Below are positions 10,173-18,297 of a stretch of DNA of 53,736 nucleotides, piece after piece. Position 1 is the first letter of the stretch, and every line of letters starts with the position of its first letter. The notes under the pieces were generated by a model. The model was not told where the DNA came from and did no database searches. It saw nothing but the letters and a program-made list of their open reading frames with translations. This DNA comes from Maribacter sp. 4G9 (GTDB taxonomy: Bacteria > Bacteroidota > Bacteroidia > Flavobacteriales > Flavobacteriaceae), in the NCBI RefSeq assembly GCF_002742265.1, contig NZ_MDGL01000181.1, forward strand, positions 1 through 53,736, in the 5' to 3' direction. Made by a program: the position numbers and the translations under genes.

Positions 10173-10511
10173 CTATACACTTGTTTGTAACATACCCATG
10201 TATTCCTGTACCCTACCTTCCAGTTGGCGGGTTTCCACGAGATAGCTTTTTATCATTTCAACTTGCTTTCCCAGTAACGTTTTTTCGTTTAGGGCCAGCT
10301 TTGATAATTCCTTATATCTACGCACCAAGGCATCCAGTTTGTCAGACAATTGTTGTTTGATTTCAAACTGCCGAAGGGTTGTGGGCTCAAAGAGATAGGA
10401 TTCCAGCGTTCGCTTCCATTGTAACAAATCCTTATAGCTCCTGTCCAACCAGACCAAACAAGAATTGCCATCCAGTACGCTCATAGGTGTTTTGGTGTTT
10501 TCCGTAGTCAT
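10173..10511 (-). CDS. Hypothetical cytoplasmic helical protein
   Basis: The 112-residue protein has no signal peptide or membrane segment and is rich in Lys, Glu, Leu and Gln. Residues 30-110 look like continuous helices or a coiled coil (RQFEIKQQLSDKLDALVRR). No family is recognised. It is the first gene of a likely two-gene unit with the DUF4251 lipoprotein. Confidence 0.7.
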   Translation of the reverse strand: MTTENTKTPMSVLDGNSCLVWLDRSYKDLLQWKRTLESYLFEPTTLRQFEIKQQLSDKLDALVRRYKELSKLALNEKTLLGKQVEMIKSYLVETRQLEGRVQEYMGMLQTSV

Positions 10512-10694
10512 ATCGTTTCAATTTTAAGGATTTTTCATACAATAAGTTACGAAATTAATTCCAAGTCCTTATATGATAATCATCAGTATTTACGTTTTAA
10601 CCTTTATTTAATTTAGCATTCATATTTAATTAAATACAGCACCGGAAACATCTGGGAATTTTGTAATTTGAACGAAACAATTAATTTGAAGCTT

Positions 10695-11000
10695 ATGAAC
10701 ATCAATTTTGAGTACGACGACGTAAAGGCCAGCAACCGATTGGAGATAATGGCCGCCAAAAAACTGGAGAAACTGTTGGACAAATTTGATTTTATAGTAC
10801 GGGCCGATGTCTTCTTTAAAAAAGAGAATACCAGCTCCCCGGATACCGGGAAAATATGCAATATACGTTTGAGCGCCCCCGGTCCCAGGCTGTTTGCCGA
10901 TGCCAGCACCGGAAGCTTTGAAGCCTCGATTTCAAAATCCGTAGAAGAACTACAAAGACAATTGCAGAAGCGAAAGGATAAAATGCAAACGCATCACTGA
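10695..11000 (+). CDS. Ribosome hibernation promoting factor, HPF/RaiA family
   Basis: The 101-residue protein MNINFEYDDVKASNRLEIMAAKKLEKLLDKF has the beta-alpha fold start and the basic C-terminus (LQRQLQKRKDKMQ) of short HPF/YfiA proteins. These bind the 30S decoding region and silence ribosomes in slow growth. The ATG at 10695 is preferred over the one at 10668, since family members begin exactly here. There is no long C-terminal dimerisation domain, so it is the short form. Confidence 0.9.
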   Translation: MNINFEYDDVKASNRLEIMAAKKLEKLLDKFDFIVRADVFFKKENTSSPDTGKICNIRLSAPGPRLFADASTGSFEASISKSVEELQRQLQKRKDKMQTHH

Positions 11001-11006
11001 TTTTTG

Positions 11007-11369
11007 CTACTGATTCCTTTCAGTTTTAATGGCCGGATCCTCAAAGTGGGTTTCGGCCATTATTATTTTATCTATATGTTCAGAAAATGGACTACGCTTT
11101 AATTCCTTAAGCAATCTGCGCCGCTTCCGGTTGGAAATATCCAAGGTATCCAAAATTCTGCGGGTGTGATTTTGGTGGGCAATACGTTGCTGCTTCAATT
11201 CAAAGCGTTCAGAAACCGGCTTTACCAAATCGGGCTCAAATTGGTCCAAAATCGTATGCTTCTGTATCAAAATTGATAGTGTGTCCTTGTCTTGGGCGGA
11301 AACTATTAAAATACCGAACAGTGTGAATGCCAAGAGGCATTTTTTGTGTGATAGGAATTTCATTTTCAT
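11007..11369 (-). CDS. Hypothetical secreted protein
   Basis: This 120-residue product opens with a signal peptide (MKMKFLSHKKCLLAFTLF, then GILIVSAQ). The mature part is charged and helical, with the Arg/Lys-rich segment RKRRRLLKELKRSPF. No family is recognised. ATGs at 11369 and 11363 are equally possible starts; the ATG at 11396 would put nine extra residues before the signal peptide. It converges with the hpf gene, 6 bases apart. Confidence 0.7.
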   Translation of the reverse strand: MKMKFLSHKKCLLAFTLFGILIVSAQDKDTLSILIQKHTILDQFEPDLVKPVSERFELKQQRIAHQNHTRRILDTLDISNRKRRRLLKELKRSPFSEHIDKIIMAETHFEDPAIKTERNQ

Positions 11370-11464
11370 ATAGTGTTCTAACCTAAAACTAAACACATTT
11401 GCCGGGATATTTTCCGACTATGCGTCCAGTTTCAATTATTATCGACCAAGGACCTTATCCTTTA

Positions 11465-12067
11465 TTATTTCCAGCTTCCTTCAAAGGCAAAATCCTCTTG
11501 GGGTATTCTAGTTCTCTCGGCCTTCTCCTGCTCTTGTAAATCTTTTGGCAATTCATTCAAATCACCGCCATAATAACCAACCGCAATTGCCGTGGCTATG
11601 TGAAATCCTTCTGGAACATCAAATACCTTTTGTGCCTTTTTCCAGTCTACACCGGCCATATGGTGCAAACCTATCCCCATATATTCTGCTTGAACGGTCA
11701 GGTTACCCAAAGACAGTCCCAAATCGTGCAATGCGTGAAAATTTTCATCACCTTCAGGCGTATTTTTTTTGTAGGCCGCCAACATGAGAAACGGTGCATT
11801 CCTGGCCCATTTCTGGTTGAATTCACTCAAGCATTCCATGATACTAGTATACCCATCAGAACCTTTGTGCGCATAGATAAATCGCCAAGGTTGCCAATTA
11901 TAACAACTTGCGGACCATCGTATGGACTCAAATAGACGGTTCACATCCTTTTCGGTTAGTTTTTGGGTACTGAATATCCTTGGACTATAACGTTGTTTTA
12001 GTAAAGGATAGATCTGATAATCGTTCTTTGCAATGTTGTCCAATTGTAATTGTTCTACTGTCGTCAT
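11465..12067 (-). CDS. Nitroreductase family protein
   Basis: The 200-residue protein fits the FMN-dependent nitroreductase fold: an N-terminal RYSPRIFS segment, SIRWSASCYNWQPWRFIYA for FMN and phosphate binding, and HDLGLSLGNLTVQAEYMGIGLHHMAG in the central helix. Such enzymes reduce nitroaromatics or quinones with NAD(P)H in the cytoplasm, and the natural substrate cannot be read from sequence. It is a single gene, divergent from terC. Confidence 0.9.
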   Translation of the reverse strand: MTTVEQLQLDNIAKNDYQIYPLLKQRYSPRIFSTQKLTEKDVNRLFESIRWSASCYNWQPWRFIYAHKGSDGYTSIMECLSEFNQKWARNAPFLMLAAYKKNTPEGDENFHALHDLGLSLGNLTVQAEYMGIGLHHMAGVDWKKAQKVFDVPEGFHIATAIAVGYYGGDLNELPKDLQEQEKAERTRIPQEDFAFEGSWK

Positions 12068-12194
12068 ATATTAATTTTAGGGTTTTATTACGTAAGTAAA
12101 GTACGTATGCCGTACCAAATCACTTTGTCCTTTTGCATTAAATGTTGACTTGTATCCATCCCCATTTATTATGGCCTCATATGACTTTAATCAA

Positions 12195-12224
12195 TTGAGA
12201 AAACCGCATAATTTAGTATCTTCG
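12195..12224 (+). promoter_or_regulatory. Promoter of terC
   Basis: TTG at 12195-12197, a 19-bp spacer, then TATCTTCG at 12217-12224 gives the Bacteroidota sigma-ABfr layout (TTG-N19-TAnnTTTG with one mismatch). It lies 21 bases before the start codon. No riboswitch-like fold was seen in the gap. Confidence 0.6.
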
Positions 12225-12244
12225 ACCGCTTTAAATATATCTAT

Positions 12245-13183
12245 ATGCTAGTCTGGATTATTTTTCTTGCCTGTATTCTTGTATTCCTGGCCTTAGATCT
12301 AGGCGTTTTCCATAAACACGATCACGTTATAAAATCAAAGGAAGCGGGTATATGGATCGCCATTTGGGTAACCATAGCCTTGGCCTTTAGTGGCGTGGTT
12401 TATTGGCTTTTCTCCAACGATATGATGGATAACCCCACCGGACTTACCGCGAACGAGGCCGTTTTAAAATATATTACCGGATATTTAATCGAACTGTCCT
12501 TGAGTGTGGACAATGTTTTTGTAATCGCTGTCATTTTTTCCTCGTTCAAGATTCCACCGGTCTTTCAGCATCGCGTACTTTTCTGGGGTATTTTGGGCGC
12601 GATTATTTTCAGGGCCCTTATGATTTTCTTTGGGGTGGCCCTCATTACGAAATTTGATTGGATCATCTACGTATTCGGCGTTTTTCTTCTATACACGGCT
12701 TTTAAGATGCTTCGGGGAGATGACGAGGATTTTCATCCGGAGAAATCCTTCGTATTTAGAAATCTCAAAAAACTGTACCCAATTACATCGGAGATTAAGG
12801 GTCACGACTTTTTTATAAAAAAAATGGGTGTGCGGGCCGCTACGCCCCTATTCGTCGCACTAATGGTCATTGAACTGACCGACATCCTTTTTGCCTTGGA
12901 CAGCATACCTGCCATTTTAGCCATTACGGCCGATCCCTTTCTGGTCTTCAGTTCGAATATTCTGGCAATACTGGGATTGCGGTCCATGTACTTTTTGATA
13001 TCCAGGATGTTGGAAAAATTCAGGTATATCAACTATAGTCTGGTGGTCATCCTTGCTTTTGTAGGCTTGAAAATGCTGTTTTCCCATTATGTTGATTTGC
13101 CAGAATGGGTGTCCCTGACGGTGATATCCGCTTCCCTAATCGGTGGAATTTTAGCTTCGCTCTACATCCCTGAAAAGGATTGA
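12245..13183 (+). CDS. TerC/Alx family integral membrane protein
   Basis: The 312-residue protein has about nine membrane helices, with the family signatures ELSLSVDNVFVIAVIF near residue 85 and MVIELTDILFALDSIPAILA near residue 210, whose acidic residues are thought to bind or pass metal. TerC/Alx proteins are linked to tellurite resistance, pH response and manganese export or loading of exported enzymes. Its role here is inferred by family only. It is transcribed alone and converges on the polyketide operon. Confidence 0.9.
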   Translation: MLVWIIFLACILVFLALDLGVFHKHDHVIKSKEAGIWIAIWVTIALAFSGVVYWLFSNDMMDNPTGLTANEAVLKYITGYLIELSLSVDNVFVIAVIFSSFKIPPVFQHRVLFWGILGAIIFRALMIFFGVALITKFDWIIYVFGVFLLYTAFKMLRGDDEDFHPEKSFVFRNLKKLYPITSEIKGHDFFIKKMGVRAATPLFVALMVIELTDILFALDSIPAILAITADPFLVFSSNILAILGLRSMYFLISRMLEKFRYINYSLVVILAFVGLKMLFSHYVDLPEWVSLTVISASLIGGILASLYIPEKD

Positions 13184-13309
13184 TATTTGAAGTAATTGAT
13201 ATTAGGGTAAGCAATTGGGAAATTTTAAAATTTCAAAAACCAAATTCCAAATTCCTTTTTTGGAGCAAAGTGCTCTTTTGACTTGGTTGTTGGTTTGGAT
13301 TTGAAATCA

Positions 13310-13633
13310 CTACCTATTTTGGGAAGCTTTCGGAAATAGTCGGTCATAGATTTTTCTGACCAGCCAATTTCCTGCAGGAAAATAAAGGGCAAAGAACAGG
13401 GCCATCCCCAAGGCGAACGTGCGCCCACCGAAGAATTGATCTAAAAGATTGTTGGGAAAGGCATAGGATGTCTGCATGGCATATCCACCGAATTCCAAAA
13501 ATCCCATCGCAATGAGCCCGTATGCGTATTGTTCATGAAAGGGACGATTACGTAACAATAGCGAAATGGGAACCATATAAAGGATATAGCAGGTTATTAC
13601 TTGCCACCAATAAGTAAAACGCGCGATTTCCAT
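13310..13633 (-). CDS. Small integral membrane protein, last gene of the polyketide operon
   Basis: The 107-residue protein has three or four predicted membrane segments (QVITCYILYMVPISLLL, then ALGMALFFALYFPAGNWLV) and a basic C-terminus. No family is recognised. Its ATG follows immediately on the TAA of the preceding 38-codon gene, so the two are surely co-transcribed and probably co-translated. A role in membrane placement or export of the lipid product is a guess from context. Confidence 0.75.
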   Translation of the reverse strand: MEIARFTYWWQVITCYILYMVPISLLLRNRPFHEQYAYGLIAMGFLEFGGYAMQTSYAFPNNLLDQFFGGRTFALGMALFFALYFPAGNWLVRKIYDRLFPKASQNR

Positions 13634-13750
13634 TTAGGTACCGAACCAGTTCATGCCCATACCCCAAATTAAATAAACCAAACAGTATATCAAAATCAGC
13701 CTTTTGTCCACCTTGAATTTCACCTTTGCATATTCGATAAATCTGTCCAT
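13634..13750 (-). CDS. 38-residue single-pass membrane microprotein in the polyketide operon
   Basis: A short frame runs from ATG at 13748-13750 to TAA at 13634-13636. It encodes a basic N-terminus (MDRFIEYAKVKFKVDKR) and one hydrophobic segment (LILIYCLVYLIWGMGMNWFG). It starts 4 bases after the ACP stop and abuts the next start codon, a packing that supports it as a real gene. No family is recognised. Confidence 0.65.
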   Translation of the reverse strand: MDRFIEYAKVKFKVDKRLILIYCLVYLIWGMGMNWFGT

Positions 13751-13754
13751 AGAA

Positions 13755-14006
13755 TCAGCCGTTTAATTTGCTGTTGATGATGTGTAATGCATCGGCAACG
13801 GTCTGCATCTGGTTCATATCCTCATTTTCCAGACGAATGTCGAAGGCGTCCTCCACATCCAATATAATGTCCACCAAATTGGCAGAATTAATGTTCAATT
13901 CCGAAACGAAATTGCTTGATGGGCGTATCTCATCTACCGATACATCCTCTGGTAAGTAAACTTGAATGATGTTCTTCAATTTTTGGTATTTCTTAACTTC
14001 TTGCAT
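13755..14006 (-). CDS. Acyl carrier protein of the polyketide operon
   Basis: The 83-residue protein is acidic and helical. The conserved phosphopantetheine site appears as ELNINSANLVDIILDVED, so the attachment Ser is kept but the usual DSL is replaced by NSA. It should carry acyl chains for the neighbouring ketosynthase, dehydratase and reductase, separate from the housekeeping ACP. It starts 5 bases after the ketosynthase stop. Confidence 0.9.
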   Translation of the reverse strand: MQEVKKYQKLKNIIQVYLPEDVSVDEIRPSSNFVSELNINSANLVDIILDVEDAFDIRLENEDMNQMQTVADALHIINSKLNG

Positions 14007-14011
14007 AGTTA

Positions 14012-15286
14012 CTATGGATTATAGGCGCTAAAAATAACACACGCATTGACATCCCCAAAACCGAAACTGGCCTTTGCGATAACTTTTGGTCGGTATGACA
14101 TCGTTTTCAATGGAATTTTTGATCCCGAAATAATATCGGTTATCCCGGGGTGCAGGTCTTCACAATTGATATTCCCAAAAATGACGTCCTCTTCGAATTG
14201 AAGAACGCTTCCGACGCATTCAATACTTCCTGCGGCCGATATACAATGTCCTATCATCCCCTTAAAGGAATTGATAAATGGAAAACTTTCCCCTTTTAAA
14301 CCCAATGCCTCGCTCCAATTGGAAATTTCCAAGGCATCTTTTGTCGTTGCCGTCAAATGACCGTTTATGGTATCAATGTCCTTGGGTTCAATACCTGCAT
14401 TTTGAACGGCCCTCACTATACATCTTTGTACCGCCTCACTGTTGGGTGCGGTCATGGATCCCTCACCTATCTGTCCCCCACTATTTACTTCGCCACCCAA
14501 AACTTCCGCGTATATTTTGGCATCCCGTTTTTGGGCACTTTCCAAGGATTCCAAAACCAAGGCCCCTGCCCCACTACCGGGCACAAACCCCTGGGCCGAT
14601 GCGCTCATGGGCCTGCTGGCGGCACTGGGGTTTTCGTTATAATCCCTGGGAAGGATGCGCATGGCATCGAAACCACCCCAAATATAGGGCCCGCTATCAC
14701 TACAACTGCCACTTAAAATTACTTCCGCCTTTCCAGATGCTATGCGGTCGTAGGCCATAAGAATGCTTTCGGTACCTGTAGTACAGGCCGAAGAATTGGA
14801 GGTTACTTGATTTCCGCAGCCCAACATCCCTCCTAAATAAGCACTGATACCACTGGTCATGGTCTGTACAACGGTAGTACTGCCCAATCGCCGTACCTCC
14901 TTGTTGTCCACTTGGTAAATGGCATCCCTAAACTTGTCCGCCCCGGACATGCCAGTACCAAAAATAATACCATGGTCCCAGTTGGGACTCGCGCCCGCAG
15001 TGGGCTCAAGGCCGGCATCTGCCCAGGCGTCCCTACCTGCAATAATTCCATATACCAGTCCCGTAGCGTTGAGACCCCGTAATTGCAAGGGCGATAAATA
15101 ACGTTCGAGAAGATTAGCCTTGATAAGGGGTTCGCCGGCAATCTGACAGCTAAATTCCAAGGCCTGTAATTTGGATTGAAAGCGTATGCCACTTTTTCCA
15201 TCATGGAGGGCTTTGGTAAAATCGGCAAGACCTACGCCATTTGGGGCACAAACGCCCAAACCTGTGATAACGACCCTTCTACCCAT
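14012..15286 (-). CDS. Beta-ketoacyl-ACP synthase (KAS II/FabF-like) of the polyketide operon
   Basis: The 424-residue condensing enzyme has the thiolase fold. The active-site Cys lies in SSACTTGTESI (about residue 170), the first His in NGHLTATTKDALE (about 310) and the second His in GMIGHCISAAGS (about 345), giving a full Cys-His-His triad. It should elongate acyl-ACP chains by decarboxylative condensation with malonyl-ACP. The start overlaps the dehydratase stop by 8 bases. In this operon it probably builds a special starter chain for the type III synthase. Confidence 0.92.
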   Translation of the reverse strand: MGRRVVITGLGVCAPNGVGLADFTKALHDGKSGIRFQSKLQALEFSCQIAGEPLIKANLLERYLSPLQLRGLNATGLVYGIIAGRDAWADAGLEPTAGASPNWDHGIIFGTGMSGADKFRDAIYQVDNKEVRRLGSTTVVQTMTSGISAYLGGMLGCGNQVTSNSSACTTGTESILMAYDRIASGKAEVILSGSCSDSGPYIWGGFDAMRILPRDYNENPSAASRPMSASAQGFVPGSGAGALVLESLESAQKRDAKIYAEVLGGEVNSGGQIGEGSMTAPNSEAVQRCIVRAVQNAGIEPKDIDTINGHLTATTKDALEISNWSEALGLKGESFPFINSFKGMIGHCISAAGSIECVGSVLQFEEDVIFGNINCEDLHPGITDIISGSKIPLKTMSYRPKVIAKASFGFGDVNACVIFSAYNP

Positions 15287-15728
15287 ATTTCGAAACTTTT
15301 AGCATTCCGGATAAGGTACCTTTGCAAACCAAATCCTTGTTGGAATTGTACATCTTGACCTCGCACTTTAATTTTTGAAATCGAAAGTATACTTTATGCG
15401 AAATCACGGTAACGGTTTCCCTTGGAAACACGGGTTGTAAGAACTCCATTTCAGAACTGCTCATACCAATCAGTACATTGGATGCTTCCAATTCCGCTGC
15501 CCCGACCAAAAAAATGCCCAAACAGACCAGCCCTATTTGCGCACAGCACTCGGTCAGTATGACTCCTGGGGTAACAGGATTCCCTTTGAAATGCCCCTTG
15601 TAAAAATCTAGTCCATCATGGAAGGTAAAGGAACCCTTGGCCCCATCTTCAGTTACTTCCTGGATTTCATCCACGAACAAAAAGGGTTTTTCGTACGGTA
15701 GTCGTGCCAGTATCTCTTTTTGTTTCAT
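15279..15728 (-). CDS. 3-hydroxyacyl-ACP dehydratase, FabZ-like hot-dog protein
   Basis: The 149-residue hot-dog-fold protein has the FabZ active-site region FYKGHFKGNPVTPGVILTE, with catalytic His and Glu both present, and the helix CCAQIGLVCLG. It should dehydrate 3-hydroxyacyl-ACP to trans-2-enoyl-ACP. It starts 3 bases after the reductase stop and overlaps the ketosynthase start, as expected in a translationally coupled unit. Confidence 0.9.
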   Translation of the reverse strand: MKQKEILARLPYEKPFLFVDEIQEVTEDGAKGSFTFHDGLDFYKGHFKGNPVTPGVILTECCAQIGLVCLGIFLVGAAELEASNVLIGMSSSEMEFLQPVFPRETVTVISHKVYFRFQKLKCEVKMYNSNKDLVCKGTLSGMLKVSKYG

Positions 15729-15731
15729 AAG

Positions 15732-16538
15732 CTATACCAAACTTTCACCGCCATCTACCTTTATAATCGTACCCGTAATCCATTTGGCCTCTTCCGTGGT
15801 CATTAGGAAAACCGCATTCGCCACATCTTCCGGGGTAGTTAAACGGCCTTGGGGATTGCGTTTTAAGGCATGTTTCACGAGCTTTTCATATCCGGGGATC
15901 ATGGCGAGGGACTTGGTATGCGTAACCCCGGCCTGTATACAGTTCGCCTTGATGCCCACAGGCGCAAATTCCAGGGCAATATTTCGGGTTAAGGCCTCCA
16001 AGGCCACTTTCGCCACGGAAACCGCACCATAGCCGGGCATGACCCTTGTATTTCCTTCACTGGTAAAGGCAATGATCCTGGTATCCTCATGAAACAACTT
16101 TCTTTCGTGTAATTCCTTAGTCCAATCATAGAGGCTGAGGGCCATGGCCTCAAAAGTTATTTCAATATCTTGATGGGAGAGTACCGTTTGTCCTTCCGCA
16201 TTCATCGGTTTTAGGTTTCCCTTGGCAATACTATGGACCAAAACCTTGATTTTGTGGCCTTCTGGAAGCAGGGTCTCTATATCCGTCAGCAATTCTTGAC
16301 GCTTTTCAGCGTTGATAGCATCTTTATTAAATGCTTTGAACAGGACACCTTCGGCAGAAATTCCCTTGAATTCGGCTTCTATGGAACCCATGTCCGTTCT
16401 TCGGTCCCTATGCACGACCACAATATGTAAACCATGCTGGGCCAATTTTTTAGCGGTTGCCAGACCCAAACCGTTACTTCCTCCTAAAATAATTGCCCAA
16501 TTTGTATCCATAGTATAATTTACAATATCCACTACCAT
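15732..16538 (-). CDS. Short-chain dehydrogenase with enoyl-ACP reductase (FabI/FabL-like) active site
   Basis: Up to 268 residues, Rossmann fold. The nucleotide site is ILGGSNGLGLATAKKL, and the catalytic stretch is GYGAVSVAKVALEALTRNIALE, where Tyr and Lys are separated by six residues (Y-x6-K). That spacing is typical of FabI/FabL enoyl reductases and unlike the Y-x3-K of FabG ketoreductases. It probably completes the reductive cycle on the operon's ACP. The start is uncertain: ATG at 16538 overlaps the synthase end by 7 bases, and ATG at 16511 begins MDTNWAIILGG, closer to the usual N-terminus. Confidence 0.88.
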   Translation of the reverse strand: MVVDIVNYTMDTNWAIILGGSNGLGLATAKKLAQHGLHIVVVHRDRRTDMGSIEAEFKGISAEGVLFKAFNKDAINAEKRQELLTDIETLLPEGHKIKVLVHSIAKGNLKPMNAEGQTVLSHQDIEITFEAMALSLYDWTKELHERKLFHEDTRIIAFTSEGNTRVMPGYGAVSVAKVALEALTRNIALEFAPVGIKANCIQAGVTHTKSLAMIPGYEKLVKHALKRNPQGRLTTPEDVANAVFLMTTEEAKWITGTIIKVDGGESLV

Positions 16539-17587
16539 CCTAAAAGTACCCGTTGTGCCGAAAAACCAGGGCCAAAGCTAAGTACCATACCCTGTTCCCC
16601 TTCGGATATATTTCTATCCATAAATCGTTTTAATACATACAAAACGGTTACACTGCTCATGTTCCCATATAAGCGCAATACCTCACGGGTATCGTCTATA
16701 TTCTTTCCCAAACTACCAAAAAGTTCCTCAACGGTCTGGACAATTTTACGCCCCCCCGGATGAAAAATCAGATGGTTCACATTTTCGATTCCACTCCCAT
16801 GCTTTTCAAGAAAGGGATGGACAATATCCGGAAAAAATGTTGCAATCGTTTCTGGCACGGCCGGGTCCAAAATCATTTTGAGTCCCGTATTTACAAGGTC
16901 GAACCCCATAAGGTGTGTCGCATTCCTAAAATGAAACATGGCTTCCCCTAGAATTGCCGGTCCCGGTGCTTCCGCTTCGGAGGAGAGCAGTACACAGGCG
17001 GCCCCGTCCCCAAAAATGGCCGCGCTCACCATATTGGCCATGGAGTAATCGTCCAGTTGAAATGTGGCCGTGGGGCATTCAACCGCGACCAATGCTATGC
17101 GCTTGTTGGGGTTGCTTTTTAAAAAGTTATGGGCATAGATCAATCCCGATACTCCGGCCGCACAACCCATTTCCGTTACAGGAAGTCGCACCACATCCTG
17201 ACGCAATCCCAGCTCATTGATCAAATAGGCGTCCAAGGATGGTATCATGATGCCCGTACAGCTTACCGTAATGATGTAATCCAAGGAATCTGGGGACCAA
17301 CCTGCGCTGTCCAAAGCCGATCTTAGGGCCTCGCTTCCCAATTTTTTGGAAGCTTGGGCATAGAGCCTATTTTTTTCCTCGAAGGATGTGCCCGTGAACA
17401 CCTCTTGTACGGGCATGATACCGTAACGTCTATCCACGGCCGCACCCTCAAAGATTTTCACCACTTTTCGGCGAAACCGCTCATCTTGTTCTCGTAGCCA
17501 CTCGTTAACAAAGGGAAGGATATCCTTGGTCTCGCTAGAAAATTCGGGCAAGGCTTTGGAAACGGTAACTATTTTGGTTCTATTCAT
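16532..17587 (-). CDS. Type III polyketide synthase (chalcone/alkylresorcinol synthase family)
   Basis: The 351-residue enzyme has the complete triad of the family: Cys in VTEMGCAAGVSGL (about residue 145), His in HLIFHPGGRK (about 275) and Asn in LYGNMSSVTVLY (about 310). It condenses a starter acyl thioester with malonyl-CoA units and cyclises the chain, giving resorcinols or pyrones. A long fatty acyl starter is inferred from the fatty-acid-type genes beside it. The start overlaps the methyltransferase stop as ATGA. Sequence alone does not fix the cyclisation mode (aldol versus lactone). Confidence 0.93.
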   Translation of the reverse strand: MNRTKIVTVSKALPEFSSETKDILPFVNEWLREQDERFRRKVVKIFEGAAVDRRYGIMPVQEVFTGTSFEEKNRLYAQASKKLGSEALRSALDSAGWSPDSLDYIITVSCTGIMIPSLDAYLINELGLRQDVVRLPVTEMGCAAGVSGLIYAHNFLKSNPNKRIALVAVECPTATFQLDDYSMANMVSAAIFGDGAACVLLSSEAEAPGPAILGEAMFHFRNATHLMGFDLVNTGLKMILDPAVPETIATFFPDIVHPFLEKHGSGIENVNHLIFHPGGRKIVQTVEELFGSLGKNIDDTREVLRLYGNMSSVTVLYVLKRFMDRNISEGEQGMVLSFGPGFSAQRVLLGW

Positions 17588-18297
17588 ATATTTTCCTCTC
17601 TTTTTCTAAGGATCCATCGGTACCTAAAAGCCCATTTCCACGAAATTTGATAGTCTACCCCAGGCACTTGGTCGGAAAAAGTTAGCAATTCTTTCTTTTT
17701 AAACCCCCTTAAAATTGATATTAGGCCATCATGTTTGGCAGTGGAGCTATGAATAAAAATAACACTAAACAACTTAAAAAGATAATAGGCCCATAGACTT
17801 CTATGCAAATCGTTAATAATAACACCGATTCGGGCCATTTTTACAAACTTTTCCAAGAAAAGTAGGATTTTGGTACTGTGAAAATGGTGTAGGGTCAAGA
17901 TGGTGATTACAATGTCCACCTCCAATTTTTCCAAAAGAAATACATCCCTTTCCAAATACGATATTTCGGGAAATGAGCTGGATTTTTTCTTGGCGATTTC
18001 CAGGGCCTCCCCATTTAGGTCAAGTCCGATGAATTGGATGGTAATATTGGCCTTTCTGGCTCTCAGGGCCAGTTTTCGTAGGATATCCCCATCGGAACAG
18101 CCCACATCCAAAACCGTATACGATTCCTTTTTATTTTCTTGAATCAGCTTAAATACGGCGTTTGAGGTGATATGTACTCCCCCTAAAAGTCTGTTGACCC
18201 TATTGATATCTTCCAAGAGTACTTCCAGCTCCATTGGCGAACCTTGAAAATCATCCAAGAGCTCTATTTGACTACTTCTGACCGATATATCTCTCAT
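17584..18297 (-). CDS. SAM-dependent methyltransferase of the polyketide operon
   Basis: The 237-residue class I methyltransferase has motif I YTVLDVGCSDGDIL, motif II-like QFIGLDLNGEALEIA and post-motif VDIVITILTLHHF. It probably methylates the phenolic product of the type III synthase, as SrsB does in the Streptomyces srsABC pathway. The ATG at 18295-18297 is chosen because it forms an ATGA overlap with the oxidoreductase stop. A longer frame up to 18378 would lie inside the upstream gene. Confidence 0.88.
   Translation of the reverse strand: MRDISVRSSQIELLDDFQGSPMELEVLLEDINRVNRLLGGVHITSNAVFKLIQENKKESYTVLDVGCSDGDILRKLALRARKANITIQFIGLDLNGEALEIAKKKSSSFPEISYLERDVFLLEKLEVDIVITILTLHHFHSTKILLFLEKFVKMARIGVIINDLHRSLWAYYLFKLFSVIFIHSSTAKHDGLISILRGFKKKELLTFSDQVPGVDYQISWKWAFRYRWILRKREENI

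Noticed and set aside
12068..12244. Manganese (yybP-ykoY) riboswitch before terC
   Set aside because: The gap shows a normal promoter 21 bases from the start codon, leaving no room for a riboswitch leader, and no matching stems were seen.
13226..13300. Repeats of CAAATTCC near 3820 and 13245 as a mobile element
   Set aside because: They are short A/T-rich simple words without ends, structure or duplication.
14278..14760. Plus-strand open frames inside the ketosynthase gene
   Set aside because: They are shadows of a well-supported gene, with no family match and biased composition. The same applies to the other long opposite-strand frames in the window.
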